Assembly (NCBI GenBank): GCA_963682025.1
Contig: OY821517.1
Location: 100,016,107-100,080,106, forward strand
DNA: 64,000 nucleotides
Direction of reading: 5' to 3'
From: Cordilura impudica
Taxonomy: Eukaryota; Arthropoda; Insecta; Diptera; Scathophagidae
Below, in pieces: positions 49,331 through 61,686 of this stretch. The notes beneath the pieces were generated by a model. The model had not been told where the DNA came from and did not search any database. It was given only the letters and a program-made list of their open reading frames with translations. The first letter of the stretch is position 1, and the number at the start of each line of letters is the position of its first letter. The translations under genes were made by a program, and so were the position numbers.

Positions 49331-51531
49331 ACGATCGATATTAAACAATTATGTTGTCAGACTGTATTGACGTTTAAAAAACATATGTTCCTGAGCCAAT
49401 CGGTTAACAAACGTCAGAGTTATTAAATGTTGCAATATCGAACATAAACGATCTCGCACCTTGTATCGTCCAATTATAATATTTTAAAAACTTCAGAGCT
49501 GCTTAAATAGAAATGTTTTACACTTAACTTTGCCAATTGCACTTCTTGCTGTTTTTTAGTGACATTTCTTTTAAATAAATGCTGTTTCCTTAATTAGTTT
49601 TATCTGTTTCATCACTATATAATCGGGTTCTGAATCCACAAAATATGGGTATTTCGAAAAAATTTTATGTAATATTCTTTTACGGCAACGTCAGTTTTCT
49701 AAATCATTGCTGAATCACATTTGCCGCATGTACATACATCATAAAATATAATTAAGTAAAAAGTATTTAGGAAAGCTTACAAATTTGTTTGTCCGTCTGC
49801 CATAATTTATTTTAAGAAATTCAAATTTAAGATTTTTTATTCAATCGAGTTTTTTCCTCAATAAAAGTGTTTATATTTAATTTCTGCTAAGGGCATTCAA
49901 ACGTATAACAACCGGAAAAACGTGGATTAATGTTTCCTTAAGTATGTTTTACCATCTACTTCCCCTTTCCTTCCACCAGAAGAATCATAAGAAAATCATC
50001 TTATTTTCCCATTTATCTCATGTTGTGTGCAAACGTAATATGTATGCTTCAGAATCGTGGCAGACGACACGGGAATATGAAAAACTGCCAATGTCGTTGT
50101 TGTTAAACTGTCGTAGTTCATGCAACTTTAATATTATGTATATGAAGCATGTTACTGTTACAATAGAAACCGAATATTTACAAACTGTGGCATTTACAAG
50201 TGGGTGTATAGACAAAAGAAAAACAAGAGATTTTCTATATGAAATGTTTAATGGAAAACGATTATGAATTCTAAATGTGTAACCAACAAGAAATATTGAT
50301 TTTTGTTAAAGAATATATACAGAGAATATTTTTTAAAGTTTTACAGGGAAAATTTTACAAAATTTAACTAAAGTATTTATCGGACATGCCTGCCCACTTG
50401 CTAATAAATTGTTTATTTGAATTTCACCTCGCATTAAGATTAAAAATAAACATAATCTAAGAATTCTCCTCATTTATTTGTGATAAAGATCCTTCGTATT
50501 TCATTCTTATATATTTTACTTATAACCATACAAATTACCCTTCATTTAAATTTAAACAAATTGCTGCCATATGTATTATAATTTCATCAATATCGAAGTT
50601 TCAAGTCAATGTGACAACAATTGTTCTTGGTATGTAAACGATATAATTGCCTTTATTGCTTCAATGAAGCCATAAATTTTCTTTTGAGGTTTAAACCAGA
50701 ACAGATGATAATCACACAAATTCCAACTTCACATACATAGTCGTATAGTTGCAACCAACTAAACCCCGAAATGAAGTAGTAGCTTCTTTAGTGAAAGACC
50801 ACAAAACATCCCCTCTTAAAGTGGGGAAACAAATGAGTCTTGTATTCACAATGACAACGAAAACCATATATCAATCTGTTTGGTTTTGGGTTTAAAATAA
50901 AAACAACAACAACAAAAAATACGAAACCAGGAGATGAACAAAAAATAAATTATAATGTCATTATAGACCAATATGATTAAAACTACTACTACAACTACAA
51001 CTTTTGTTACTAATGCATTTTCTATACAGAAACAACATTGAGGCCAATTGGCTCCAACTCGTTGTAATAGATTGTTGCTTGCTCCTTCATGTTTTGTTTT
51101 TTTCATTTCAAGTAATTTTCTTAAAATGTCTTTTTACAGAGATTATCTTAACGTTCAAACTTAAGTAAACTGGACATTTTATATATTGATAGCAAGGATT
51201 GACATGAAGTGAAATACTGTGAAATACAAAAATTTTTGAACACGGATGTCATTGAAAAAAAAAGCTCATTATCAACACAGTACATAAGATGTGAAGCTGA
51301 TTGAAGGACTTGACATAAAATGAACTCAAAAAAATCTATTAAGTACTGCAACCCTTTTTCTTTTGAAACAGTTCCAGTTTCAATATACAATATATAGTCA
51401 GATACATCAGATAATGTACAAAAGTGCCTAGAAAAAGCTAGCATACACATTTCCTGACTCTTTTCCAATCACCGAGACGTTTAAGTTTTAAATCTGCTAG
51501 AATGCTTCAAAGAGAGTGAAGATCTCTAATG
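49331..51531. other. AT-rich stretch, no supported gene
   Basis: Several ORFs of 65-107 codons occur on both strands, but none shows a family motif or splice context. ACAACAACA-type repeats lie near 50905. Confidence 0.4.
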
Positions 51532-54500
51532 TTAATTTTAATTTTAATTTTAATTTTAATTTTAATTTTAATTTTAATTTTAATTTTAATTTTAATTTTA
51601 ATTTTAATTTTAATTTTAATTTTAATTTTAATTTTAATTTTAATTTTAATTTTAATTTTAATTTTAATTTTAATTTTAATTTTAATTTTAATTTTAATTT
51701 TAATTTTAATTTTAATTTTAATTTTAATTTTAATTTTAATTTTAATTTTAATTTTAATTTTAATTTTAATTTTAATTTTAATTTTAATTTTAATTTTAAT
51801 TTTAATTTTAATTTTAATTTTAATTTTAATTTTAATTTTAATTTTAATTTTAATTTTAATTTTAATTTTAATTTTAATTTTAATTTTAATTTTAATTTTA
51901 ATTTTAATTTTAATTTTAATTTTAATTTTAATTTTAATTTTAATTTTAATTTTAATTTTAATTTTAATTTTAATTTTAATTTTAATTTTAATTTTAATTT
52001 TAATTTTTAATTTTAATTTTAATTTTAATTTTAATTTTAATTTTAATTTTAATTTTAATTTTAATTTTAATTTTAATTTTAATTTTAATTTTAATTTTAA
52101 TTTTAATTTTAATTTTAATTTTAATTTTAATTTTAATTTTAATTTTAATTTTAATTTTAATTTTAATTTTAATTTTAATTTTAATTTTAATTTTAATTTT
52201 AATTTTAATTTTAATTTTAATTTTAATTTTAATTTTAATTTTAATTTTAATTTTAATTTTAATTTTAATTTTAATTTTAATTTTAATTTTAATTTTAATT
52301 TTAATTTTAATTTTAATTTTAATTTTAATTTTAATTTTAATTTTAATTTTAATTTTAATTTTAATTTTAATTTTAATTTTAATTTTAATTTTAATTTTAA
52401 TTTTAATTTTAATTTTAATTTTAATTTTAATTTTAATTTTAATTTTAATTTTAATTTTAATTTTAATTTTAATTTTAATTTTAATTTTAATTTTAATTTT
52501 AATTTTAATTTTAATTTTAATTTTAATTTTAATTTTAATTTTAATTTTAATTTTAATTTTAATTTTAATTTTAATTTTAATTTTAATTTTAATTTTAATT
52601 TTAATTTTAATTTTAATTTTAATTTTAATTTTAATTTTAATTTTAATTTTAATTTTAATTTTAATTTTAATTTTAATTTTAATTTTAATTTTAATTTTAA
52701 TTTTAATTTTAATTTTAATTTTAATTTTAATTTTAATTTTAATTTTAATTTTAATTTTAATTTTAATTTTAATTTTAATTTTAATTTTAATTTTAATTTT
52801 AATTTTAATTTTAATTTTAATTTTAATTTTAATTTTAATTTTAATTTTAATTTTAATTTTAATTTTAATTTTAATTTTAATTTTAATTTTAATTTTAATT
52901 TTAATTTTAATTTTAATTTTAATTTTAATTTTAATTTTAATTTTAATTTTAATTTTAATTTTAATTTTAATTTTAATTTTAATTTTAATTTTAATTTTAA
53001 TTTTAATTTTAATTTTAATTTTAATTTTAATTTTAATTTTAATTTTAATTTTAATTTTAATTTTAATTTTAATTTTAATTTTAATTTTAATTTTAATTTT
53101 AATTTTAATTTTAATTTTAATTTTAATTTTAATTTTAATTTTAATTTTAATTTTAATTTTAATTTTAATTTTAATTTTAATTTTAATTTTAATTTTAATT
53201 TTAATTTTAATTTTAATTTTAATTTTAATTTTAATTTTAATTTTAATTTTAATTTTAATTTTAATTTTAATTTTAATTTTAATTTTAATTTTAATTTTAA
53301 TTTTAATTTTAATTTTAATTTTAATTTTAATTTTAATTTTAATTTTAATTTTAATTTTAATTTTAATTTTAATTTTAATTTTAATTTTAATTTTAATTTT
53401 AATTTTAATTTTAATTTTAATTTTAATTTTAATTTTAATTTTAATTTTAATTTTAATTTTAATTTTAATTTTAATTTTAATTTTAATTTTAATTTTAATT
53501 TTAATTTTAATTTTAATTTTAATTTTAATTTTAATTTTAATTTTAATTTTAATTTTAATTTTAATTTTAATTTTAATTTTAATTTTAATTTTAATTTTAA
53601 TTTTAATTTTAATTTTAATTTTAATTTTAATTTTAATTTTAATTTTAATTTTAATTTTAATTTTAATTTTAATTTTAATTTTAATTTTAATTTTAATTTT
53701 AATTTTAATTTTAATTTTAATTTTAATTTTAATTTTAATTTTAATTTTAATTTTAATTTTAATTTTAATTTTAATTTTAATTTTAATTTTAATTTTAATT
53801 TTAATTTTAATTTTAATTTTAATTTTAATTTTAATTTTAATTTTAATTTTAATTTTAATTTTAATTTTAATTTTAATTTTAATTTTAATTTTAATTTTAA
53901 TTTTAATTTTAATTTTAATTTTAATTTTAATTTTAATTTTAATTTTAATTTTAATTTTAATTTTAATTTTAATTTTAATTTTAATTTTAATTTTAATTTT
54001 AATTTTAATTTTAATTTTAATTTTAATTTTAATTTTAATTTTAATTTTAATTTTAATTTTAATTTTAATTTTAATTTTAATTTTAATTTTAATTTTAATT
54101 TTAATTTTAATTTTAATTTTAATTTTAATTTTAATTTTAATTTTAATTTTAATTTTAATTTTAATTTTAATTTTAATTTTAATTTTAATTTTAATTTTAA
54201 TTTTAATTTTAATTTTAATTTTAATTTTAATTTTAATTTTAATTTTAATTTTAATTTTAATTTTAATTTTAATTTTAATTTTAATTTTAATTTTAATTTT
54301 AATTTTAATTTTAATTTTAATTTTAATTTTAATTTTAATTTTAATTTTAATTTTAATTTTAATTTTAATTTTAATTTTAATTTTAATTTTAATTTTAATT
54401 TTAATTTTAATTTTAATTTTAATTTTAATTTTAATTTTAATTTTAATTTTAATTTTAATTTTAATTTTAATTTTAATTTTAATTTTAATTTTAATTTTAA

Positions 54501-54840
54501 TTTTAATTTTAATTTTAATTTTAATTTTAATTTTAATTTTAATTTTAATTTTAATTTTAATTTTAATTTTAATTTTAATTTTAATTTTAATTTTAATTTT
54601 AATTTTAATTTTAATTTTAATTTTAATTTTAATTTTAATTTTAATTTTAATTTTAATTTTAATTTTAATTTTAATTTTAATTTTAATTTTAATTTTAATT
54701 TTAATTTTAATTTAAATTTTAATTTAAATTTTAATTTTAATTTTAATTTTAATTTTAATTTTAATTTTAATTTTAATTTTAATTTTAATTTTAATTTTAA
54801 TTTAAATTTTAATTTTAATTTTAATTTTAATTTTAATTTT
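51532..54840. repeat. (TTTTAA)n satellite-scale array, ~3.3 kb
   Basis: About 551 copies of the hexamer TTTTAA in one uninterrupted block. As given, the only deviations are one extra T in the run at 52004-52008 and three T-to-A changes near 54714, 54726 and 54804. The array reads as Leu-Ile or Asn-Phe repeats in long open frames, which are artefacts of the repeat and not proteins. Strand composition is 4 T to 2 A. Confidence 0.98.
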
Positions 54841-55279
54841 GACCAACTTCATCTGCTCTGCGATGATTTATGAAGTATTAAAATTGCCGCATTTAGAGCG
54901 CACAATTGGTTTTAATCCAAGTTTTTGTAGCCAATCCGCAATTCTTATAACTTGCTTTCTGGTATCTTTAACACGAATTTCTTTTTAACGAGAAACAATA
55001 CAAAATTTAAATACGCCAATTTTGAAATTTGAAAAAATTAGCTATAAAATTTTAGCAAATTACACATTGGAATATTTGTAGCTTCGTTGACTGGGGGGTG
55101 GGAAACTCCAAGTCAGGATGAAAGTACTGGGCCAGTACAGTAAAACCACCAAAGGGTTTGATGTTATGACCTTTTATATATTTTCCTTATCTTGATGTTT
55201 GTTGGCTTTCTTTTCAGCTTAACTGAAGATTTCTCATTTCATTCTTCAGCAAATCAAGTTGGATTAACTTTATCGAATG
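54841..55279. other. Non-coding flank of the hexamer array
   Basis: Unique-looking sequence; no feature recognised. Confidence 0.4.
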
Positions 55280-56335
55280 AAATCTTAAATAAAAAAACAA
55301 TAAAAAGTTTGGCGTGAGAACGGCATACCATTTGGAGGTTTTCTTTTCTCAGAAGAACATATCCCATGGTAATGTCTACAGAATAGTGCTATACAATCCA
55401 CATTCCGACGACGTTCCTTTGTACACGGTATAGTAGCTCCAAAATAGACTTTAAAGCTCCTGCTCATATATGAGAGTTGTATTACATTTTCGGTCGGATG
55501 TAAGTGGTATTGATTTTGAGGAGATCAGAAGAGGTGAAGTAATTTTTGCACCGTTTTCGAAAACCACGGCACTTGAATGCTTCTTTCGATACTTGAAGAA
55601 CATGCTCGTTCCAGCGAACATCACGTTGAATTCTCATGCCCAGAACATCAAGAGTAAACTCAATACCTATACCACATATATATGCAGATGACATTGTTGA
55701 ATCCATGGCCCTATGGGCCAACAAACAATAGTGAGTCTTCAGCGCATTAAAATCACCCTATTCGCTTTGCCACACTCGGAGATTGTTAACAGGATTGATT
55801 GTGTCATTCGTTGTCCGCCTTATGCCCCCCAACAATTAAAGGAAAATGAATAACAAATGTTGTTATCATCTGCCAAATAGTATACAGATTTAAAAGTTTG
55901 GCCAAGGGAAGATAAGGAAAAGAGAAGGAGAAAGAGAAGAACCCTGAACCCCTAAATTAAGCTGAAACTCATTGGATGGGACCCCATCAATAACAATACG
56001 TATTGTGCGGTCTCTGTGAAAACTCGATATAAATTGAGAGAAGTCAGTACCGACCCCAAATGTAATAAGCTTTTATATCAAATCATCGTGCCACACGCGA
56101 TCGAATTCCTTGGAATTATCTAGAGCAACCACTTTACATTCAGCAAAATTGTGAAGGGATCGACTCCAGAGCTCAGAAAGTAGAGCTAACAGGTCTCCCG
56201 TAGAACTACTTCTACGGTAACCATACTGTCGATCATTGAGAAGTGAGTTGGCCTCTAGTTAGTTGACAAGATGGAAATTCATCATGCTCTCTATCACCTT
56301 TGAGAGCGCAGAGTTGATTGCAGTTGGATGGGAAT
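55280..56335 (-). pseudogene. CR1/jockey-like LINE reverse transcriptase remnant
   Basis: Minus frames run from NPTAINSALSKVIESMMNF near 56330, through YGYRRSSSTGDLLALLSELW, motif A as VVALDNSKEFDRVWHDDLI (first Asp present, A-F-D changed to E-F-D), RDRTIRIVIDGVPSNEF and a degraded motif B (GVQGSSLS). At 55480-55724 lies LDVLGMRIQRDVRWNEH and the thumb KCRGFRKRCKNYFTSSDLLK. Motif C is interrupted. It probably belongs to the same family as the scrap at 15886. Confidence 0.85.
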
Positions 56336-56562
56336 TTTCAGGGTGTTATTAAATATGAAATGCATATATATTTTATCCGGAAGCAAACAAAACTAAAAAC
56401 TATTAATTTAAAAAATATATTCAGCAACGCTCTTAAATATAGAAAAGGCTAGCTAAAGAATTTAGTTATTAAAAAAATAGAAAAAAAATCATTTCTCTTA
56501 ATGTTGAAAAATCACTCTTCCGACTGACGACTATTGCCAAAGTCGTAAGCTCTTATTTTAAA
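56336..56562. other. Short AT-rich spacer
   Basis: No feature recognised. Confidence 0.4.
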
Positions 56563-56922
56563 TCTATATTATTAATAGGCTAGCCGATTTCTTGTGACCG
56601 ATGTTTTGTTCTACCGGTTTTTCCCGATTTTGACCAAACGTATATTATATGAAAGGTATTTCTTTTAGCCGTTTTGCAGATTTACAGACTTTTAAATATT
56701 TTCCTTTGAGTAAATTGCATTTAAATTTGCTACTAACACATACATACAATTATACAATGCTATGTGTGTGTTTATTAAATTTGTTAATGTGTTTGTAGTA
56801 AAAACAAGTTTATTTTTTTGTGTTGATTGTGAATTGGCGATAATTGATTAGTGTCTTTATTTAATGAAAAAAACAAAATTCCTAGAATTTGCACACGAAT
56901 TTCGAGGGCTGGAGTCTGCTAG
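56563..56922 (+). mobile_element. Short Helitron, 360 bp
   Basis: It starts TCTATATTATTAATAGGCTA after A. It ends ACGAATTTCGAGGGCTGG, then AGTCTGCTAG before T. CGAATTTCG gives a small 3' palindrome. The whole element matches the minus copy at 34279-34645 along its length (for example CTTGTGACCGATGTTTTGTT). No ORF. Confidence 0.82.
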
Positions 56923-57337
56923 TAATAAAATTATTATAAGAATAGAAATAATATTATAAGAATAATTATTGTAAATCTTATAATTTTTTTTATGAAAATA
57001 AATAACTATAACTACTTCTACACTTGTGGTTTTAGACTAAAAGAAAAAAATTTAAAAAATTAAATTAAGTATTAAAAATTCCTTGCAGCTAAGAAATTAT
57101 TTTCAGTATAAAGCTTATGCACTTAGGTATCAGGCTTAATTAAAGATATAGATTTTTAAAGCGTTTTGGAGTTTCTAAAGTAATTTTTTTTTAATTACTG
57201 TCTATTTATTTTGAGTGTAGGAAAGTATGCTCATGTTGTGTTTTGTATGTTCTTTTTTTTTTTTGCATCAACCAAACACTGACTACCAAATGTTATTACA
57301 ATAATATACTAAAATTAATGAGTTTTTTCCTACTTAC
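56923..57337. other. AT-rich stretch
   Basis: Nothing recognised. It includes the intron side of the candidate exon donor. Confidence 0.4.
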
Positions 57338-57487
57338 ATATCCTCTACCATTCGTGATTTTGTTCTCCTTATCCTGATCCTTGTACTTATTTACTTTGCT
57401 ATTACTAGCCATTATGGCAGTGATTTTCTTTATAACTTTATATAAGGATTTTTTTTCTCGTTTTCTTGTAGGTATTCTTTCCCCCAT
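57338..57487 (-). CDS. Candidate 5' coding exon (unidentified; possibly Ptx1)
   Basis: An ATG in good context (ACAAAATGG) opens 50 codons on the minus strand: MGERIPTRKREKKSLYKVIK, then KITAIMASNSKVNKYKDQDK and ENKITNGRGY. A strong donor TAT|GTAAGT follows at 57337. The peptide is very basic and hydrophilic, compatible with a disordered nuclear-protein N-terminus. A second ATG (MASNSK) is also possible. It ends in phase 0, while the Ptx1 exon at 31577 needs phase 1 upstream, so at least one exon would have to lie between. I do not recognise the protein. It could be chance in AT-rich DNA. Confidence 0.3.
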
Positions 57488-58490
57488 TTTGTTTTTCTAA
57501 ATCGACTTTGGGCTCATTATATTGTCATATCATTTAGTAGAATGTTTGTTTTTGGTATTTTTATCTTCTTTAGATTTTGTTAGAACTAAACTGAACTAAA
57601 CTATATGATTACGGAGTTTGTTACCCTTTGGTGGTCTATAGTCATTTAGTCCTGTTAAATTATCATTAAGGGTTGTTTAGTTTTGTTTTGTTGATTCTTT
57701 CTGATTATTCATCCTTTTTCGATTTTCTTGCTGTGTTGATTTTTATTATAGTTATAAAGGATTAAGTTTGCCGTCTGGTTTTATTTTTGGACATGTTTGT
57801 ATGATGTCCTTGCTGTTATAATTTCATTAATAACAATTGACTTTTAGAAAAAATGGGGTAAAAGCAAATTTTCGTAATTTTTATAAATTATTTTGACCGG
57901 TGGATAATAAAGGCAAAATATTTGCAATATAATTAATCCTGTTGGTTTATTTCTGAGATGGTAGTTTTCCGCAAATACTTGACATATCTAGCTACAACAG
58001 CCGAAGCTGGAAAATTAAACTGGCATCTATTTGGAATAGATATTAGTTTGTGTCACATTTTTGCTAGCTACTAGTACGAAGGATCCAATTTTAATATTAT
58101 TGTCCAGGTATATAGATTGAACAAATCTTAACTCACGTTTTTCCTCTTAACTTTTTTCGCAAGCGTTATCTTAATTTATTTAGTTATTTATTTAAAAATA
58201 TCATTAATTAACAGTCAAGTTTTAACATTTACAAATTTTTGAGAGTTTAGGGGGCAAATCGTCGCATTCGATATCGAGTAAAATCAATCGAAATTCCATA
58301 TTTTGTTTTATTATTTACAGAAGACGGACAATCGTCAGACCTCGTTTCACTTTTACTATTAACTATGGACAATAACTCGTTAGCTATGACAGAGTAAAAT
58401 TACTCTTATTATTTTATTTTGGAAAATAAGAAAATAATTTCGAAGTAATTATTATTAGAAGTAATATATACAAAATAATATATACATTAG
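57488..58490. other. AT-rich stretch
   Basis: No gene seen. TTTTTCCTCTTAA near 58139 is shared with the repeat near 5042. Confidence 0.4.
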
Positions 58491-58496
58491 AGCGAC

Positions 58497-60595
58497 TAAC
58501 TCTGTATGGAGAGAAAAAAGGGAAAAAGTGCCTCCCTAGGGTTATTTTATAACGATTTCCGACATACTTCTGGTCTAGTGTTAACCCATTCCGAGCTGGA
58601 CCGTTTTTAAAAAAGGTCTACTTTTCAGTTTTTTTTTTAATATTTTAATTTTTTTCCAGATCAACTTATCCAATATGGGTATGGCATGATAGGTTTCTTC
58701 AAGACAAGTTCAGCAGTAAATGTCCAAGTATTTCCTAACTGTTGTGATATTAAAAAATTGTGTAATATTTAACAGGTTTTGTATTAAAATGAGTTAAAGA
58801 GAAAATCAAATCAGCATTGAAAATAACATAAATTTATTTATTTTCTACTTGTATAAACTTTATGACTTCCAAAGTTTCAATAATTGATTTATGCACCATG
58901 CAATTAAATTGGAGGCATATGTGTTTGACAAAAATGAAAATAATATATATAAGTTATTTTTTTAAAACAAATTTCAATTTCATTTAAAACAAGTAACAAA
59001 ATTATAGTCAGTCTAGACCGACTATATGACACCCTATACCATGCGTTTAGAGACCCTATCTCATAGGCCCAACTAACTGGACATAGAAAATAAGCATAAG
59101 CCAAATTTGAGTGTGATTTTTATTAATTTTTTTGGCTGCAGATATGAAAAAGTTCCCAAAAATGGACCGATCCAGACTATGTTTGGAAAAAGTCTCTTGT
59201 ATTTTGCAAAAATATATACAAACAAAATTGGAGAAAAATCAGTGCAATATTTTTGTTTCTTGATAGATTTAAGTGAAGATCGAGAAGTAGCTCTATATGG
59301 GGCCTATGATTAAGAGTTGTCCCATAGGGAGCATTTTTGGACTACTCATTAACGGATGTAATAAACGCATACAAACCCCATTTGAGTAAGATCTATATGG
59401 CAATTTGGATCTTATGGCAATTTATGTCGATTTCATAGGGGTCATTTGTATGGAGGCTAGGTCTAAACATGGACCGATTTTCACCAATTTCAATAGCGTT
59501 CATTCTATGGCCGATAAAAGCTTATGTACCAAACTTCATCGAAATATATTCATATTTGCGACCTGCAGTTTGATTACATGGTTTACATGGACACACAGAC
59601 GGACGGACGGACGGACGGGCATCGTTAAATCGAATCAGTTAGTGATTCTGATTCGATCGGTATAATAAAAGGTCAAACATTTTTGGTAGTTACAAACAGC
59701 AGCACAAAGTCATTATACCCAAACCACATAGTGGTATAGGGTATAAAAATGGCTGCAAAAAATGTTTTCTGAGAGAGCACAAAATAAAAAGATTGGCTAA
59801 CCAGTTCGTTTAAAGTAACAATAAGTCAGAAGTTGGAAATATAGAATAAGCCCAAATTCCAGTTTTAAGCAAAATTTCAATTTGGAGGAAGGTAGAATAT
59901 CAATTAAATTTTTGTTTGAATGCGAAAAAATCATGGCATTAAAGAAAACATCCCGTGTTTTTTTTTTAATTTATCCTGGTGTCATTGAGAAATGCTAAAT
60001 TCACTTCTAATGCTAAATTCACTTCTAAACTCCACATTCTTGTTTAAATTTACTCCGGAGCACCGTGAAAAATGGATAAAATTAGCAAAATTCAATTTGT
60101 TTTTCAGAGAACTGAAACAATATTGAGGAAAGAAAAATTTTGATACCCATATTGCCTATGTTAAACCACATTGTTTCCATGACATTAGATTTTAGTTAAA
60201 ACGCGAACTAGTACATATTAAGGAAAAATAAATAAATTTATATTTTTTTCAATTGAGTAATGTTTAAAAATATGTTAATTTGATTTTCTAATTAACTCAT
60301 TTTAATACAAAAACCCATAAAAAATTACATATTTCATTGAATATCACAACAGTTACGACATGCTTGGACATGTTCTATATACCGTTAAACGGGTCTTGTG
60401 ATGTCCATATTGGGTATGTTGAGCCGAAAAAAATGAAAATATCTTCAGTACAATAAAAGATATACCTTTTTTAAAAATGGTCCACCTCGGAATGGGTTAA
60501 CGCTAGACCAGAAATATTTTGGGAATCGTTATAAAACAAACCAATGTAGATTTCTAGGGGGGCACTTTTTTCACTTTTTTTGTGAGTCGCTCTAA
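58497..60595. mobile_element. Long-TIR element (~380-bp arms), TATACA flanks
   Basis: The left end TTAGAGCGACT and the right end AGTCGCTCTAA are inverses. Inverted similarity continues for roughly 380 bp per arm: AGTGCCTCCCTAGGG, GTTATAAAA, CTGGTCTAGTGTTAACCC, ACTGTTGTGATATT, TGTATTAAAATGAGTTAA and AAATTTATTTATTTT all recur inverted. TATACA flanks both ends (58491-58496 and 60596-60601). A dispersed-repeat copy (58989-59746) is inserted. The right centre (59750-60200) has broken coding-like frames, but no domain was recognised. Confidence 0.8.
58989..59746 (+). repeat. Dispersed repeat nested in the long-TIR element (copy 11)
   Basis: Full-length copy with the head ACAAGTAACAAAATTATAG, the near-palindrome CAGTCTAGACCGACTATATG, an ACGGACGGACGG run near 59600 and the tail CACATAGTGGTATAGGGTATAA. 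It shows that the host element is older than this insertion. Confidence 0.87.
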
Positions 60596-60601
60596 TATAC
60601 A

Positions 60602-61353
60602 TTTTTTAAGAAATATCTTTCTTATGTTAACGAAAATTTACAAAAAAAAACCATATTGAATGAATATAAAAAAAAGAAAAGAAAAAGAAAAGGTTTATTT
60701 AAAAGAGTTAAAAAAATTAAGGGTTAATAAGATGATGAGGCCAGCTCAGCTTTATAATTTATTCCTGAATTTAAGCATCTAGAATTATAAGACAGAACAA
60801 TTTGAATTTAGTTGTGTTTAATCATTTCTATGTTTGTTATTGAGTGTGGTCTGTTAGTTGGAAGGTGCCACGATACTTTTAAGAAAAGTTCTAGCAATTT
60901 GTTTTGTGATATTTGATGATATTAGCAAGATGATATTTTGAGCAGTTAGTCCATACTGGAGCTCTACAGAACATGATGGGTTGGAAAATGTCTTTGAAAA
61001 CTAAAAGCTTATTTTCAAGACAGACAATTGAGTTTCTATTAACTAATCCATAAAGCAATTTAATATGCTTATTAATTTTATTTTAAACATGATTTTAAAA
61101 GTTTAATTTGGTGTCTAATATAACAATACTTTATTCCATTTAGAGCCATTATTACAGCTTGCCAATACTGTGGTTTTCTGGAATAACCGCGTATGTCCAT
61201 TTTTGTCAGTTTTGAGTTAATGATGCCAAATATATTAATTTTTAACGCTCTTTACATGTGCCATTTTTTTTTTTTTTAATGTTGACCATTTCTGAGTTTT
61301 TTCTTTAAATAACGACTTAACTTAAATGTTTATTAAATTAATTTGCAGCACTA
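60602..61353. other. AT-rich stretch
   Basis: No gene or bounded repeat recognised. Confidence 0.4.
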
Positions 61354-61686
61354 ACGACGTATGTCAACCTACGTTTGATCGCTGACAAATTATTTTCTCA
61401 AAAAACGACACATAGCGACATACGTTGTTATTAATGAAAAAAATGCAAACCAATTTTGGATTATATTTCAGTTTATAACCACATATAAAAACTTGTGTGT
61501 TTATTTCTGTTATTTTTTGTCACTATTATTCTTGATTCGTTGTTGTATTCTCATCCAAAGTCCCGCTAACTTTTTGTTGACGAACAAAAAAATTATTATT
61601 CAAGCAACAACAACTTATGTCTACATGGGTGGTTGCATTGGTAGTTTTCTTTTTCAAAGAAAACGACGTTTGTCAACATAAGTTGT
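61354..61686. repeat. Candidate TIR element with multiple nested inverted motifs
   Basis: The left end ACGACGTATGTCAACCTACG and the right end (inverse ACAACTTATGTTGACAAACG) are similar. Internal inverse words include GACATACGTTGT at 61417-61428 and ACAACTTATGT at 61610-61620 against ACATAAGTTGT at 61676-61686. No TSD or ORF was resolved. Confidence 0.5.

Noticed and set aside
50018..50267. Overlapping ORFs of 65 and 107 codons on opposite strands
   Set aside because: There are no recognisable motifs, no splice context and no repeat support.
51516..54873. Open frames of 164 and 1,114 codons (Asn-Phe and Leu-Ile repeats)
   Set aside because: They are translations of the TTTTAA hexamer array. 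The frame switch is caused by the single extra T near 52004.
58497..60595. Polinton/Maverick (long TIR, 6-bp TSD)
   Set aside because: Polinton ends begin AG with a 6-bp duplication directly adjacent. Here that alignment gives unequal flanks, and no polymerase or integrase was seen.
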